Positions 1 through 11,398 of a stretch of DNA of 64,000 bases are shown piece by piece. The translations under genes and the position numbers were made by a program. The stretch lies in NCBI GenBank assembly GCA_025403435.1, contig CM046343.1, positions 31,654,930 to 31,718,929 of the forward strand, read 5' to 3'. The stretch comes from Artocarpus heterophyllus (lineage: Eukaryota; Streptophyta; Magnoliopsida; Rosales; Moraceae). Below the pieces are notes generated by a model, which worked only from the letters and a program-made list of their open reading frames with translations, searched no databases and had not been told where the DNA came from. Position 1 is the first letter of the stretch; the number at the start of each line of letters is the position of its first letter.

Positions 1-85
1 ACCCTGTAGTAGATGTCCCACGTAACATGGAAGTCTCATCAAACACAACATCTCTACTGATAATAACTTTCTTGGTTTCTGGGCA

Positions 86-1388
86 CTATAACTTATAGCC
101 TTTAACACCAGGCTTGTAACCAAGAAATATACACTTCATGGATCTAAGCTCCAATTTTTCATTGTCAACATGAGCATAAGTAGGACAGCTGAAAATTCTT
201 AAATTTGAGTAATTTGCAGGTTCTCCTGACCACATCTCTTGCGGTGTCTTCTTGTTAATAGCGATGGAAGGAGAGCGATTGACCAAATAGCAAGCTGTAG
301 AAGCGGCTTCAACCCAAAATGACTTAGGTAGCCCAGCATTAGAGAGTATACAGCGCACTTTCTCCATCAACGTCTTGTTCATTCTCTCGGCCACACCATT
401 TGGCTGCGGAGTACATCGGACTGTTAAGTCCCTCAAAATTCGCTCTGATTTACAGAAGGAATTAAATTCATTCGAACAAAACTCCAAGCTATTATCAGTG
501 CGGAGACGTTTAACTGGCTTACCGGTCTGCTTTTCTATCATGGTCTTTCAATCTTTGAATTTAGCAAAGACATCATTCTTTTGCTTCAAAAAGAATGTCC
601 ATAACTTTCTAGAATAGTCGTCAATAATGGTAAGCATATAACTAGCACCACCATAAGAAGGAACAGTAGACGGTCCCCGAAGATCAGAATGAACATACTC
701 CAAAATATCTTTTGTGTTATGAATGCCTTTGCCAAATTGAACTCTCTTATGCTTTCCAAAAACACAGTGCTCCCAGAACTCCATCTTACCTGTGCACTGT
801 CCATTAAGGAGCCCTCGCTTACTCAACTCTGCCATCCCAGGCTCACTCATATGCCCCAATCGCATATGCCATAACTTAGTGAGATCATCATCAGACATAG
901 TGGAAGTAGTAACTTTTGCATCACCAACAACTGTAGTACCTTGCAGAACATACAAACTAGCAGTCTTCTTTTGTGCTTTCATCATCACAAGAGCGTCTAC
1001 TGACTTTCAGAACTCCACCTTCACCGGTGTACTTGTACCTTTTAGCATCAAGAGTACCTAAGGAAATTAAATTCCTCTTAAGATCGGGGACATGCCACAC
1101 ATCACCTAGTGTCCTCACTATGCCATCATGCATTTTAATTCTGATAGTACCAATACCAGCAACCTTGCATAAGGCGTTGTTTCCCATCAGAACAGAACCC
1201 TTAGGAACCGTTTCATATGTGTCCCGGTTGGAACACATATGAAACATACATGCAGAGTCAAGAACCCAATTCTCACAGGGCTTAGAATCACCATTAGAAA
1301 TTACCAAAAGCTCACCACCAGAGCCTTCTTCAATGACACTAGCCTCATCGGTATCCGATTTCTTCCCCTTTTGATTTTCAACCCTCAT
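86..1388 (-). pseudogene. Copia protease and integrase region, broken
   Basis: The protease active site, normally D-S-G, reads D-S-A at 1259-1251. GAG-pre-integrase keeps the H-x-x-x-x-H pair, but the first Cys of the expected C-x2-C is Trp, so the HHCC zinc site is damaged. The integrase core shows the first catalytic Asp (VHSDL) and the second (RTDN), with the usual DNG changed to DNS. An in-frame TGA at 548-550 and a TAG at 86-88 both sit where this family normally has Trp. Coding similarity continues past 86 to the window edge. Confidence 0.88.
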
Positions 1389-2128
1389 GTTTTTATTCTA
1401 CAGCTTATAACACTCAGTTTTAATGTGCCCTTTCTTCTTGCAATAGTTACAGAACTTCTCCTTATTTTGGATTTAGGCATACCTCTAATCTCAGACCTAG
1501 AACTTCTTTCTTGGGTTCTACCTCTAACAACTAGACCCTCTCCTTGTGTTTCAGATCCAGTCACTAACTGCTTTATCTTTTCTTTAGAGAATAAAGCTTC
1601 ATAAACCTCATCTAGGGTAAGAGTGTCCCAACTATACAAGATAGTATCCCTAAATGTGGCATATGATGAAGGCAATGACCATAATAAAATTAACCCAAGG
1701 TCTTCTTCATCATACTTAACTTCCATAGCCTTCAAATCAGACACAATCTCCTTAAACATAGTTAAGTGATCCTCAAGAGACGTACCTTCAGACATTCGGT
1801 GAGAGTATAGACGCTGCTTTAAATGAAGTTTGCTAGTAAGACTCTTGGTCATGCATAATTGCTCCAGCTAGAGCCACAAAGCAGCAGCAGTCTTCTCATT
1901 CAGTACATCCTGTAAAATCTGATTTGACAGATAAATGTGTATTTGGGACAGAGTCTTTCGGTCCTTACACTCATTTTCCTCATTCGACCATGATGAGGGC
2001 ATCTTATCGAAACCTAATAGCGCATCATCAAGGTCCATCTGCGCCAGAACAGCCCGTATCTTCACTTGCCATAGAGAAAACCTTGTTGTGTGATCCAGCA
2101 GCAGAATATCGAATTTCATGGTTGCCAT
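1385..2128 (-). pseudogene. Copia gag, broken (stop at 1868-1870, frameshift before zinc knuckle)
   Basis: Gag begins at 2128 with an N-terminus typical of TAR/Tnt1-type elements. It is interrupted by an in-frame TAG at 1868-1870, resumes in the same frame and runs to about 1480. There a single-base shift moves the CCHC zinc knuckle (C-x2-C-x4-H-x4-C, about 1450-1400) into another frame, and a further TAG at 1398-1400 follows it. Gag normally forms the cytoplasmic virus-like particle that packages element RNA; this copy cannot make it. Confidence 0.85.
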
Positions 2129-2145
2129 TACAAATCAAAGCCAAA

Positions 2146-2157
2146 GCTCTGATACCA
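2146..2157 (-). other. Primer-binding site, initiator tRNA-Met type
   Basis: The minus strand reads TGGTATCAGAGC, the standard copia priming site complementary to the 3' end of tRNA-iMet. It follows the LTR end at 2160 after a 2-base gap. Confidence 0.9.
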
Positions 2158-2159
2158 CT

Positions 2160-2764
2160 TGTTAAAATCAAAGCAATAAACAACAAGAAATAGAGAGAAA
2201 ATTACACATAAGATTTACGTGAAAAAACCCTAATGAATGGTGAAAAAACCATGGACAGAGGAGAAGCAGTCCACTAATCACAAAAGAGAAATTACAACAG
2301 TGTTTAGAGCACTCAAATACAGAAATTCACTCACTCAATCACTCACAAACTCACAAGACTGAGTTCTCTTATCACTCTCAATACTATGATCTCTATGAAA
2401 TTTTGTGACTTTTGTAACTTTCTAATGTGTGTCTCTCAACTATGGAGAATATGATGTATTTATATGTATGGGGACTCAAACCTTAGCCTAAAATAACTTA
2501 AAAATACGTAAAAATGCAAAATACATGATCAGGTAATATTGGAGCGCCGTGGCGCTGCTTTCAAGCGCCGCGGCGCTGGATTGTAGCGCCACGCGCCCTA
2601 CTTTCAAGCGCCGCAGCGCTGCCTTACTGCCAAAGGTTTTGGGTCACAAAATAACACTACCTTTTATTGCTCCTATTTCGCTTACAGCCATCCAGATTGA
2701 TCTCAATGGTTATAAGATAAGTGAAGTTTTCATTCTATAATGACGTGGTGTCATAGTGTAGACA
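2160..2764 (-). repeat. 5' LTR of the first copia element (about 605 bp)
   Basis: On the minus strand the LTR runs from TGTCTACACT at 2764 to GATTTTAACA at 2160, i.e. TG...CA ends, and two bases later comes the primer-binding site. A TATAAATA box lies at 2464-2457 on the minus strand, placing the likely transcription start near 2430. U3 contains four GC-rich palindromes (see 2543-2621). The outer end is inferred from the TG/CA rule because no second LTR is available for comparison. Confidence 0.75.
2543..2621 (-). promoter_or_regulatory. Four GC-rich palindromic boxes in U3 of the copia LTR
   Basis: Four imperfect copies of the palindrome AGCGCCGCGGCGCT start at 2543, 2564, 2585 and 2607, spaced 21-22 bp, in otherwise AT-rich DNA. 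They lie upstream of the LTR TATA box. Short repeated boxes in U3 act as enhancers in Tnt1 and Tto1; that role here is inference. Confidence 0.6.
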
Positions 2765-2766
2765 GC

Positions 2767-2768
<2 letters not shown>

Positions 2769-2804
<36 letters not shown>
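2769..2804. repeat. (AT)n microsatellite
   Basis: About 18 uninterrupted AT units directly outside the LTR end of the first copia element. Confidence 0.97.
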
Positions 2805-2808
<4 letters not shown>

Positions 2809-3109
2809 TCTATCTACATTATATGGATCATTTTCCCTCGGCTCATTCTTCATATGCTACTCGACATGGTCCTCAGGTTGTTCCTCAAATCATGTGATGT
2901 ATAGTTATTTTACTTGAGAAGGCAATGAAAATTTGAGATGACGAGAACCATTACAGATGGAGAAACTATATAGGGAATCCGGAGCTTAACTCCCATAATG
3001 TTGTCTTCAAATGTTCTCTTAGAACTCGAACACTCTGAATTTGGCTTTAATGAGAGAGACGTAAATCTATAAGTAATTAAATGCAGACACAAAGTTTTAG
3101 AAAAAATTA

Positions 3110-3220
3110 CATGTTACGCCATATTTTTAAAAGATGTGTTTATTTATATCGCGTTCAAAAAATATGTTATGTCATATTTTTAAAAGATGTGTTTATTTAT
3201 GTCACGTTCAAAAAATATGT
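3110..3220. repeat. Tandem duplication, period 53 bp, two copies
   Basis: The block around ATATTTTTAAAAGATGTG occurs at 3121 and again at 3174, followed in both copies by the same GTTCAAAAAATATGT tail. The two units differ at a few positions. No coding potential. Confidence 0.85.
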
Positions 3221-3820
3221 CATACTATTATCCATATTACATTTTAAGTTATGCCACAAATAAACATATATAATATTTATAAAAAATAAATATTAAAAGA
3301 TAGCATTTATAAAAATTCCTCAAATTTTTATACTTTATCCTCTAACAAGAAGGCCATCTTTCTTGTTTCCCCATCTTATCCATTACGGGAACCAAAAAAA
3401 GGTCGTTTCCTTTCTATGCACAACTGGATAAAATCACAAGCCTAAAAGGCCCAACACTGTAGACAATTATATCGTGTTTGATACACAGGTTTAGGTCAGT
3501 TTAAACTACACTAGTTTGATAAAGATACGGTTCAAACTAATATTTGGTGAAGCAATAATTGAGATAGTTTAAGCTTTATGAGGATGTTTTAAACTAGCCA
3601 AACGACTCAAAATTCAAAATTTAACCTCTCCTTCAATTTCATGCGGTTTGGTCTATTTTCTATGGTAAAAATTAGTCACATTCTCATTTATTTTATGAAC
3701 CATAATTTTCCAAATACTCGTTCTTGTTTTAAATTTGATGTTTTATTCCAATTTTAAATCTCTATATTCCAAATATTAGTTTAAAACTATCATTTAAAAC
3801 ATATGATTCAAAATTCTAAG

Positions 3821-4685
3821 GTGCCTTTGGTTGCAATGGTGAAATAGTAATGGTAATGGAATAGAATAGAAAATAAAGTTGATTCATTTGTTTAGTTGGA
3901 ATTTTAAGAATACTATGTAATAAAATATGAATATTTTCATGTTGACAAAATTACCCTTATGTTATAACACTAATATTTTGCATCTCAATATAATTAAAAT
4001 ATAATATAATATAATAAAACTATAACTATATAATATAATAATATTATTATAATGGTTAATATAAAGAATGTTATAAAATATAATTATAATATTATAAATA
4101 TATTAATAATTATATTTTTATAATAATAATAATAAAATATAATATCACATAAAAATAATAATATAATTACAATATTAGAAATAGATTATATTATACTAAT
4201 ATAATGATATATTATATTATATTGTAATAATTATAAATAAATTATAATTATAATTATGTAATACATTATATAATTATAGTGTATAATAAGTATAATATAT
4301 AATAATGTTAGAATTATGATATTATATTAATATTTAATTATATGAATAATTATATTATTCATATAATCATGACATTATTAATTTACAATATTACCGTTAT
4401 ATTATATTATATTATAAGATAAAATTACAATATAATATGTATATTATAATATTATATTAATTATATTGTATTTATAAGTATAAGTACAATAAAATAATTA
4501 TAATATTTAAGGAAAAAAAGCTTGGAATTGCTATTCTTCTCATATGAGAAGGGAATGATAATTCATCTACTTGATGAAAAAGTTATCTATTTTGAATGAC
4601 TATTCTTTTTCTAAAAACCAACCCAACATCATGAATAAAACTCCATTCCTTCGCTTTCCATCGTTTCCCCCCATCCAAACACAAC
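3821..4685. mobile_element. AT-rich TIR element (MITE candidate, 865 bp)
   Basis: The left end GTGCCTTTGG and the inverted right end GTTGTGTTTGG match imperfectly, and CTAAG flanks both sides (3816-3820 and 4686-4690). Sub-terminal TGGAATGG/CCATTCC-like stretches are inverted relative to each other. The interior (about 3950-4510) is almost pure A/T. There is no coding sequence, so it would be non-autonomous. Five bases is not the signature of a common DNA-transposon superfamily, so the class is open. Confidence 0.5.
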
Positions 4686-4723
4686 CTAAGTTCAAACCAC
4701 AAATAAAAGAAAAACTTTTTTCG

Positions 4724-4902
4724 GTCCTCTCGGACAAGAGCCCAAGCCCCCCATATGGGGTGGGTTGGGTCACACATGGTGAGGCCCATCCCATGTGAGA
4801 GGCCCGGGCAGGAGCCTAGGGGCCGTATAAAACTGCCCCAAATAAAAGCCACATTACTCCAAACCCGTATACCAAATGAACATCTGCCCCATCCGAGAGG
4901 AC
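4724..4902. mobile_element. Small TIR element (179 bp), MITE candidate
   Basis: GTCCTCTCGGA at 4724-4734 is exactly inverted at 4892-4902. The interior is GC-rich for this region and holds GGCCCATCCCA-type palindromes. No clear target duplication was found, so it is a candidate only. It lies just beyond the 3' end of the PLAC8 gene. Confidence 0.45.
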
Positions 4903-5199
4903 ATATCTTTCGAACGTAGAAAATGCGTATCCACACACTTTACAAATAGGTGAAATAAATGAAGAAGAAATTAAAGTATTTCCGGTATTTTGTTTTATAG
5001 TTCAATCAATTAATAAACCAAACCAAACGCATTTCCGCCCCTAAAAGCAAGTAAAAAGTTAAGAATTACGCCAGCTAGGTGGCAGTATTGTCATCTTCAG
5101 TAAACAAAAAGGAACTTCACACTGAGTTTACTTGCAAAACATCATTTTTCCATGCAAAGGGAGGACCCCAAAATATTATTATGTGACGATGTAAATCAA

Positions 5200-8100
5200 T
5201 CACTTGGAATAGCCAGACGGGGGATAGCCAGGAGGAGGGTATTGAGCTGGTGGATATTGAGGTGGCGGATAACCAGCAGCTGGGTAGCCTTGAGCCTGTG
5301 GAGCAGGTGGGTAAGTATAGGCTTGGCCATACGCTGGTTGAGGCGGGTATCCGACCGACGGAGGAATCGGCTGATCAATGCGAGACATCTGCTGAACAGG
5401 AGGCACTGCCATCACTGGCTGAGGCCCGAACTTACCGTCTCTTTTGTCCATTTCGACCTTGTGTTGTGTCTGCAAATAACAGTCCCAGGCACAGCAGCTA
5501 ATCAAAACGTTGTATCTTTCATTACAAGTACTTACGTGGTTCCAATTTTCTGTACTTTGAAAGTTAATATAAATGTAAGGATGTGATGCACATCGTACCT
5601 GCATGCATGCACACACCCTACAAGGAAAAAGAACATAAAATCAGTTGGTTTAAAACCCAGTTTGGCTGACAACTTTTGAAAGAAAAAGGGGAGCGGAATC
5701 CTTACGAGCAATACACCATGTCGGCCAAACAAGACAGTAGCTGAGATGCCTCTTGGATTTCCTCACTTCCAACAATCAGTGCAACTATGGAGAAGATGCA
5801 TGCAATTTGTTGTAGGCAAAACATGAAACCCTGTGAACAGGAGAAGTGTTTAGTAATCTAACATTGAATTGTTTGTTTCAAATGCGCAATGGATCATTAG
5901 CATATTTGAAAATTTGAGAGAGCAGCACAATGATGCAATTATCGCATTGGGTAGTCTGTATATTGAATTCGTCTTGCAACAAAAAGCGAGTTGAGGCCAC
6001 CGAATTCCCAAAGCACAGAAAAACCTGACAGATCAAGGCACAAGGTAAGAAGTGAATGAAACATAAAGAGGAAAGCGATCATTTGCCCACCAAATACAAA
6101 ACCAAAAAAAAAAAGCGTACGAAAGGTATTTCCTCCTTTTTCTCTTTCTATGTCTTGAAAGATTGACTATATATTTTCTTTTCATCAGTCAAGGCGTCAA
6201 GATTTCAAACTAAAATAATAGCTACAAAACAAAAGGCAAAACTAGGAAAAAGAGCAGAAAACGGTATTTAAGTTCCACTCCATACCATTCTTATATAAAA
6301 ATAATAGGAATATAATCGTGAGCCAGGAAGAAAGAATGCTGGATGAAGCTAGACTACCAACTTTGATTCTTTCTTCCAATTAAGAGTCCGATAATTTTTC
6401 ACATTTTTTCTTCCTAAAACAACTAGTATAGGTCATTTGTGATTATTGCAATATGCCATAGGGAAAAGACAAAAAGAGCCTATCCAAGCAGTTTATCATA
6501 TAATTTATGTCAACAAAAGAAAAATTACACGAGGAGGCAAGATTAGCTTCAACACAAAGAAGGGCAAAATTCTGTTAAACCATGTATCTAGAAGAGAAGA
6601 CAGGGCAACGGCTAACACAATTCTAATTCGTTATTTACCTCAGTTGCCAGGCAAAATTCTGGGCATCTACTTTCTCCACACCTGCCACTACAAGGCATAT
6701 AACCAGCACAGCAGGTGTATCTACAACCAAGAACAGAATTAAACAATCACAACAATTACCCAGGAAAATTAACACAGAACCGAGAATGAGAATAAAAGGT
6801 CATCAATACCTTGTCATGTCATTGTACAGAGCTCGTTTCCGTAGCAAATACGACGCACATGGTGCACTAAAGTGAAACAGAACGTAAATTAGATGAACAA
6901 GGGATGGAATATCTACCCACAAGTAAATAGTTTGAATATGTATTACGCAATGAAAACTCCTGGAAAATAGTCAAAAAATAGGTACGTATATACAAAAAGA
7001 GATTAAGAAAGAAACACATTTTGTGCAACTCTGTATCAGTATTTATGTACAAGGAAACTATGCTCCTAGGAACATTCTCGACGTGAAAAATAAAAACAGT
7101 GGCAGATCTCATATCATTACTTGGCTTGCTCCTCCAAGGAACCTGAAACGCTTGGCATATACACAGACAATTTCAGAAGAAAATCTGAACTAAAAGCTTG
7201 GGGAGGCCAATAAAGCTTCAAGTACTTTAAAAGCTTTCAAGCCATATCAAGGAAATAAACATGTTTCCCAAGCTCCAATACTGAGCCAGATCAATCTAAC
7301 CAATTATCAAGAACAGAAACTGAACACTAATCCACAATGGTAAAGAGAGAAGATTTGTCACCAATACTAAAAGAACTAAGCTGTCTATGCCTTAGGAATA
7401 AAAAATACATGATCCTTCTATTCTAGTGTCTAGTGTCTCCTTATATATTCTGAAGCATGCAACATCAACCTTTACTGCAGTATGCACTTAACAACGGTCA
7501 ATATCAACTAACAGGGTTTTAAGGGCTAGAAAGGGTTTTAGAAAATGTTTGGCATTTCAGAAATAAAATTAGAGCTACAAAGTTTTATTACTTTTAACAG
7601 TTAGTTTCTAACAAATGCAATTTAGAGGGCATTCGGAATCATGGTTTGAACAAAGGTTTGAACTGTAAACACTGTAACAAAACTGATTTAAAGCAACACC
7701 CTTTGGTCTGAACCATGGATTCCAAACGCACACTTTTAAGTCTTAATCTCACAAATTCATTTCATAGTTCCTGTTGTAGCCAAATCATAGAAGAGCCATC
7801 CTCTCGCAAAAATCTCACCTGATCAACTCAATTTCTATAATAATAGAGACTCACGCGTAATGAATAACTGAAGGTGACAGGAACCAGTAAATAAAAGTCA
7901 GCATCAAATTACACGATTTTTTATTCTTTTTTTGCAAAAAAGAAAGCAGAAATGTTAAGTCAACATCCTCTAAAGTCAACCGAGGCAAAAAAAAAGACAT
8001 TAGAAAGAAGCGAAGGAAAAAAAAAACAAACAAACAAACAGGTAAAATTGACGCTAAATGGACTATAATCAGATCTAAAATCGCATATGAATTCGAAAAG

Positions 8101-8231
8101 AAAATTGAGGAACTAACAAAACCAACGGATCTAGAATACTCACCAACACAACGCGAAACAGCAATCTGGAAACAAAACAAGTTTACAGCAAAATTAGTAC
8201 TCGGAAAAACACAGATAAACACACAGATTAG

Positions 8232-8273
<42 letters not shown>

Positions 8274-8376
8274 TACAGGGAGTATCGGCCTTTATAGTGC
8301 TCATCAGATCAGTGTGCCATAGATTCCGATAATTCTGCCGGAGCTGCATCTTCTCCAGGTGCTCCTGCGACGCCAT
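5200..8376 (-). CDS. PLAC8/DUF614 (Cys-rich) family protein, 8 exons, 256 aa
   Basis: Exons on the minus strand: 8376-8277, 8165-8144, 6866-6810, 6720-6639, 6024-5929, 5830-5706, 5617-5599 and 5469-5200. All introns are GT-AG and the frame closes over 771 nt. The protein starts MASQEHLEKMQLRQ, then has a Cys-rich PLAC8 domain (about residues 34-165) with the family's CC-x4-CC-x2-C signature and hydrophobic stretches. It ends in a Pro/Tyr/Gly-rich tail (about 168-256) of GYPP/QYPP repeats. PLAC8 proteins include cell-number regulators and cadmium-resistance proteins at the plasma membrane; this long Pro-tailed subgroup is, from memory, like Arabidopsis At4g23470, whose function is unclear to me. 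The ATG at 8376 fits the conserved start. Exons 2 and 7 are only 22 and 19 nt. Intron 2 hosts a MITE (7626-7732). Confidence 0.93.
7626..7732. mobile_element. Short MITE, family A, inside PLAC8 intron 2
   Basis: The ends GGCATTCGGAATCATGGTT and, inverted, GTGCGTTTGGAATCCATGGTT match well. The core keeps an ACTGTAA stretch but is shorter than in other family members. A diverged or deleted copy. Confidence 0.5.
8235..8270. repeat. (GA)n microsatellite in PLAC8 intron 1
   Basis: Eighteen GA units; on the coding strand this is a CT tract that begins about 6 bases after the 5' splice site of intron 1 (exon 1 ends at 8277). Confidence 0.96.
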
Positions 8377-9040
8377 GGCGATCACTAACTGCGATCTATT
8401 TCTCTCTCTTCTCTCTCTCTCTCTCCGGCAAACTGCAAAATCAAAACGAGCAAAACAAGATTTTTAAAGAAATTCACAGAGTTCTAGGGCGACGAAGTCC
8501 AAGAAGAAGACTAAACCCAGAAATGCAACATAAAAAGGAGGAAAAATCGAAGAGAGAAAGTCCGAGAAAGCGGAGCCAAACAGAACCTTCGAAAAGAAAA
8601 TTTCGAAATCTTCAACTTTGAGAAAAGAAAATTGAAACAAACAAAAAGGGGAAATTTACAGAATAAATTCCCAATTATTTTTAGTTGTTAAATTGGAGTT
8701 GACGATTGAATCTCTCTCTAAAAAACGCGCAGAAAACTGAAAAAGAAAAAAAAAAAATCAACGAAGACGACGGCGACGTTTAATTGATGAATGCGTAAAT
8801 AATAAGAAATATATCTTATTGGAGACGGGCAAAATCCTTGCCAGCTGTTGATTTTTCATTGGTCTTGGATGGCCCGTCCAATAAGTTTTTGCTTTTTTTT
8901 GGAAAGATCGTCCTCTTTTTTCCTTTTTTTTTTTTCTATTTTTGGGAATTAGTGTATTACTTTTTCTTCTTTTTTTTTAAAACTTGAATTAGTGTATCAC
9001 TGGTGTTCTGGTGCCCAAAACTATGTTCCAAATTAAAGTT

Positions 9041-9475
9041 TTGGTTTAATCTCGGTGCCCCTAAATTTTTAGGTGATTCTCAATTTACACGCAAATTTTA
9101 AAAGCTCTTACTTTGCTTCTTAAATTTTAATTTTAGTATTACTTAACCTTTTTTATTAGACTGTCAGCTAAAATCAAACTGAAAAAAGGAATTTTAAGGT
9201 CATTATTAGGTCTTTTCTATTTATTTTAACAAAATTTTAAATAGAAATTCTATTTATTTTAACAAAATTTTAAATAGAAAGATCATGTGATCATATTATC
9301 CCCTTTTCTAAATCTAATTTTAATAGAAGTTCTAACAAAAAAAGGGTTAAGTAAGACTAAAATCAAAATTCAGAGCACAAAATGAAAGTTTTTAAAGTTC
9401 AAGAGCAAAGTAATAATGACCCCAAAGTTTAGGGGTGCCAATGAGATTGATCTTAAAGTTTTAACTAAAAAATAG
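9041..9475. mobile_element. Foldback element with long inverted arms (about 435 bp)
   Basis: The left arm (about 9041-9165) and right arm (about 9320-9475) are imperfect inverted copies over more than 100 bp, including GGTGCCCCTAAA on the left and TTTAGGGGTGCC on the right, and TACTTAACC against GGTTAAGTA. The short middle has no coding potential. The exact ends and target duplication are not resolved. Confidence 0.7.
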
Positions 9476-10361
9476 TTGTTCATAATTTATTTAGGATTTC
9501 TATTTTTTTTCTGCTTCATTAGTCCGTAATCTTTTTTGCCTATTGTACGTTGATCCCCCGTCGTTTATTTCTTTGCATTTGAATCTCCAATCTTTTTTGT
9601 TGTTTAAGTTTTCATCTAAAGACATCATCAACGTCCAGAAAGCCGTATGTTTTGAAAGAAGCTAGTATAGTTTGGGACGCGGTTTTGATTGATCAAAAAG
9701 AAGAATCTACCTCGACCAAATATGTCTTTGGCACCTATTAAACTTCTGGCCTCATGTTTATCTCACGTAACCCATGAGTTTTTTCAAAAACAACTTGGAA
9801 TGCTCTTTAAACATATTTGTCCATAAATGCATCAATAAAATGGATATATACGGCACGCTCAGGGGTGATGGGACTTATGTGCACTCACATTTTGAAATTT
9901 TGGTTTTTAGTTTTTCCTTTTAATTTTTATATAAAATTTTAATTGTGTCCTCGTTTATAATTGTGTCCTCGTTTTATAAGAAAGCTTATAATCATGCCCT
10001 ATGGTTGAAATATATAATCATGTCCATATTCAATAATAATTTATATAATGTTTGTTATAGTGCCCCACTAAATATATTTTGTGGCTTTATCATTAGACTC
10101 GTTATGGTTGATGAAAGTTCAATGTCTATAAATAGATAAATCACACACATAAATTTTGTTAAGGCATTTTCACAAACATATATTATCGTATTTTCTCTCT
10201 CCTTAAATAACCAGAGGTAACATAAAAGATAAACATGGTGTTTAACGGGTATTTGAATGGAAAGCTGGCACAAATTGATAGCTGCAACGAGTAAAAAGTG
10301 GCTGGGATTTTAATGCCAAAAAACAAAGTTTGGGACCAATTGAGCAAAAAGACTAAAAACT

Positions 10362-10859
10362 AGGGTTATTAATACCAATAACTAGTAAACTTTATGGTCT
10401 CGTCCACTTTGTCATCCTCAACTTTAAAAATCATCACCTTACCCCCATAAAGTTTTCAAAGCTTTTCATTTTACTTTTGAACTTCAAAAATCACCACCTT
10501 ACCCCCTAAACTTTCAAAGCTCATCAATTTGCCCTAAACTTCTAATTTTTCTGTTCAAATAGACGAAATTAAACTCACATGATTCGCACATGGATAATAT
10601 GTAAAGGTAAAAAAAGAAGTTTTTATCCATTATTCTGTCAATTATTCAATAATATCTTCTCATCTTTGAACGGAAAATTAGAAATTCAATAAGCAAATGA
10701 GCAGCTTTAAAAATTCAGGAGACAAAGTGATGATTTTTATAGCTAAAAAGACAAAGTAAAAGCTTTAAAAGTTTAAAAGATAAAGAAATAATTTTTAAAA
10801 GTTTAGGAAAAAAATGAAAAAGATCCTAAAATTATAGAGTCATTGGTATTAATAATCCT
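10362..10859. mobile_element. Foldback TIR element with target duplication (498 bp)
   Basis: The left end AGGGTTATTAATACCAAT matches the inverted right end AGGATTATTAATACCAAT. AAAAACT flanks both sides (10355-10361 and 10860-10866), and the duplication can be read as 7-9 bp because CTAAAAACT occurs on both sides. The arms hold internally repeated CACCTTACCCCC / AAACTTT units. No coding sequence, so non-autonomous; a 9-bp reading would fit Mutator. Confidence 0.8.
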
Positions 10860-11398
10860 AAAAACTATTTTTAAGGAGTATTTTCTATTAAATTTTTGTG
10901 ACTGGTTTATATTGTCATTCGATAAAATTATCTTGCCACAATTTTATAAATTTATGAAAGTACATTATGATAGCAAAACCAGGTTTGGAAGTTAGCTTTT
11001 TACTTTGTTGTTTCCCGAAATCGCTTTTCAAGGAAGTTCATTATTTCATATTCAATGGAAGCAAGTAACATAAAATTAAAAAACCGATTTATGTTTGGAT
11101 ATTTAACACTCACCTTTGACATCACAAAAGTTCTTAATTTTGATTATCATGTGCTTTTCTTGCGTGGCCTTACTTGGAACACAAAATTATGTGCTGGCAT
11201 ATGGCATCGGGACGTGCTTGTGACGATAGTTTAATGAAGGGCCATTACAATATTGCATTAAAATTTATATGCGCCAACTTGAACTACCTTAATATGAATT
11301 GAAATAAAAAAGTCAATGAATTAAATTTTAGGACTAGTTACAAGACTTCCTCGTAAACTATAGCTCTTGTAATTCTATACATCCGAACTTCAAAACAT

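Larger units (their letters stand above)
1..2764 (-). mobile_element. Ty1/copia retrotransposon (Tnt1/TAR-like), 5' part, decayed
   Basis: Reading on the minus strand from 2764 downwards there is a 5' LTR, a primer-binding site, gag, protease, GAG-pre-integrase and integrase core. The window start cuts the element before reverse transcriptase, so RT, RNase H and the 3' LTR are not visible. The domain order gag-PR-IN is that of Ty1/copia, and the gag and integrase wording is that of Tnt1-94-type plant elements. Several in-frame stops and at least one frameshift show that it is not autonomous. The other end of the target duplication lies outside the window. Confidence 0.93.
2765..5199. other. 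Gene-free stretch between copia element and PLAC8 gene
   Basis: Beyond the microsatellite, the 53-bp tandem duplication and the two TIR candidates listed separately, no gene was found. The part just before 5200 is the 3' flank or 3' UTR of the minus-strand PLAC8 gene. Confidence 0.7.
8377..11398. other. PLAC8 upstream flank and gene-free repeat region
   Basis: 8377-8800 is the presumed promoter and 5' UTR of PLAC8, with a CT/GA tract at 8399-8427. A small inverted pair (TTGGAGACGGGC near 8819, GCCCGTCCAA near 8871) follows. The rest contains the two foldback elements listed separately and AT-rich DNA. No coding region was recognised. Confidence 0.65.

Noticed and set aside
4571..4936. Open frames on both strands near 4.6-4.9 kb
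   Set aside because: They cross the boundary of the AT-rich TIR element and the small inverted-repeat element, with no conserved protein wording or splice context.
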